A DNA stretch of 5,143 bases. Origin: Chloroflexota bacterium (GTDB taxonomy: Bacteria > Chloroflexota > Limnocylindria > Limnocylindrales > Limnocylindraceae). Below are positions 4,537 to 5,143 of this stretch, piece by piece. Within the stretch, counting starts at the first letter, position 1; every line of letters starts with the position of its first letter. The position numbers were made by a program, and so were the translations under genes. The DNA is taken from positions 1 to 5,143 of the forward strand of contig SHYI01000072.1 in assembly GCA_009692905.1 (NCBI GenBank). The letters are read 5' to 3'. The notes under the pieces were generated by a model, which had not been told where the DNA came from, did not search any database, and saw nothing but the letters and a program-made list of their open reading frames with translations.

Positions 4537-5143
4537 GTGAGGATCGCCGCCTCGTCGTTGGCCTCGGCAACCCGGGTGACAAGTACCGCTACACGCGGCA
4601 CAACATTGCCTGGGTCGTGCTGGATGCCTTTGCCGATCGCGTGAGTTGGCGCGGTGGTGGGAAGCGTCGCGATGCGGCGATGGTGCACTCTGGTCGCGTG
4701 CTGGGCCTCGACCTGGTGATGGCGAAGCCCGACACCTTTATGAACGAGTCGGGTATTGCCGTGCGCAAGCTGCTCGCCGCTGAGCGCGTGCCACTGACGG
4801 CGCTGCTCGTGGTTGTTGACGATTTTAGCCTGCCGTTCGGCACGCTCCGGTTCCGCGAGGGGGGGAGCGCCGGTGGCCATAACGGCCTCACCTCGATTAC
4901 CGACGAGCTCGGCACCGACAAGTACCCGCGCTTGCGCGTTGGCATTGGCGATCCGCGCGAGTCGGGGACGGCGCACCAACATGTGCTCGGTGAATTCACC
5001 GCCGCTGAGCGGCTACGCCTCCCTGAGGTTGAGGTCGCAGCGGGCGAGGCGATCGAACTCTGGGCGCGGAGTGGGCTGAATAAGGCGGCGACCGCATTCA
5101 ACGGATGGGCACTCCCCGAGCCCGAGGCTGGCAGCGCCGCCGA
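4533..5143 (+). CDS. pth: Peptidyl-tRNA hydrolase, 3' end cut by the window
   Basis: Bacterial Pth cleaves the ester bond of peptidyl-tRNAs released prematurely from ribosomes, recycling tRNA in the cytoplasm. 203 codons are present with no stop, so at least the usual 185-200 residues are included. Motifs: VVGLGNPGDKY (8-18) with N13, TRHN (21-24) with catalytic H23, KPDTFMNESG (65-74) with N71, VDDFSLP (95-101) with D96, and GGSAGGHNGL (110-119) with N117. These correspond to E. coli N10, H20, N68, D93 and N114, all offset by three. RLRVGIGDP (133-141) follows. The residue after HNI is Ala (A26) where Gly is common. ATG 4533 overlaps the ybeY stop and has GAGG (4521-4524) 8 bases upstream. 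The last visible residues are Ala/Glu/Pro-rich and probably form a disordered tail outside the catalytic fold. Confidence 0.95.
   Translation, partial: MSEDRRLVVGLGNPGDKYRYTRHNIAWVVLDAFADRVSWRGGGKRRDAAMVHSGRVLGLDLVMAKPDTFMNESGIAVRKLLAAERVPLTALLVVVDDFSLPFGTLRFREGGSAGGHNGLTSITDELGTDKYPRLRVGIGDPRESGTAHQHVLGEFTAAERLRLPEVEVAAGEAIELWARSGLNKAATAFNGWALPEPEAGSAA

Overview
This is a G+C-rich, tightly packed bacterial window in which every supported gene lies on the + strand. It reads as one chromosomal housekeeping block of protein folding and ribosome biogenesis or quality-control genes. The best guess for the host is a Chloroflexota-like bacterium, possibly near Limnocylindria. That rests on a remembered resemblance of the PrmA N-terminal half and the bS21 protein to that group, plus gene order, and is low to moderate confidence. 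A deep actinobacterial lineage is the main alternative. I see no mobile element, CRISPR array, tRNA or rRNA gene, and no sign of recent transfer.

Layout: (1) 1-234, the C-terminal end of an ABC-2 type export permease, cut by the window edge. (2) 242-1354, dnaJ. (3) 1351-2322, prmA, whose only plausible start is a CTG overlapping the dnaJ stop codon. (4) 2319-2669, a HIT/HinT-type nucleotide-binding protein. (5) 2666-3238, an unrecognised membrane-anchored protein. (6) 3290-3481, rpsU (bS21), with a TTG start and a strong Shine-Dalgarno (SD) that sits inside a perfect hairpin. (7) 3530-3982, a GatB/YqeY-domain protein. (8) 3979-4536, ybeY. (9) 4533 to the window end, pth, lacking only its stop codon and perhaps a short tail.

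Five of the eight junctions are 4-base stop/start overlaps (one CTGA, four ATGA), which points to translational coupling. The only two gaps near 50 bases flank rpsU, and both hold potential RNA stem-loops, so rpsU looks like the separately controlled point of the block. No convincing promoter or factor-independent terminator is visible.

The genes share a theme. DnaJ assists folding, PrmA methylates ribosomal protein L11, bS21 sits at the 16S 3' end region, YbeY matures that 3' end, and Pth recycles peptidyl-tRNA. The order resembles the dnaJ-prmA ... rpsU-yqeY ... ybeY region of Firmicutes such as Bacillus, but hrcA/grpE/dnaK are not directly upstream of dnaJ and rsmE is missing after prmA. 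There is no clearly new multi-gene system here. The points most worth checking are the CTG start of prmA, the rpsU leader hairpin and the unknown anchored protein.
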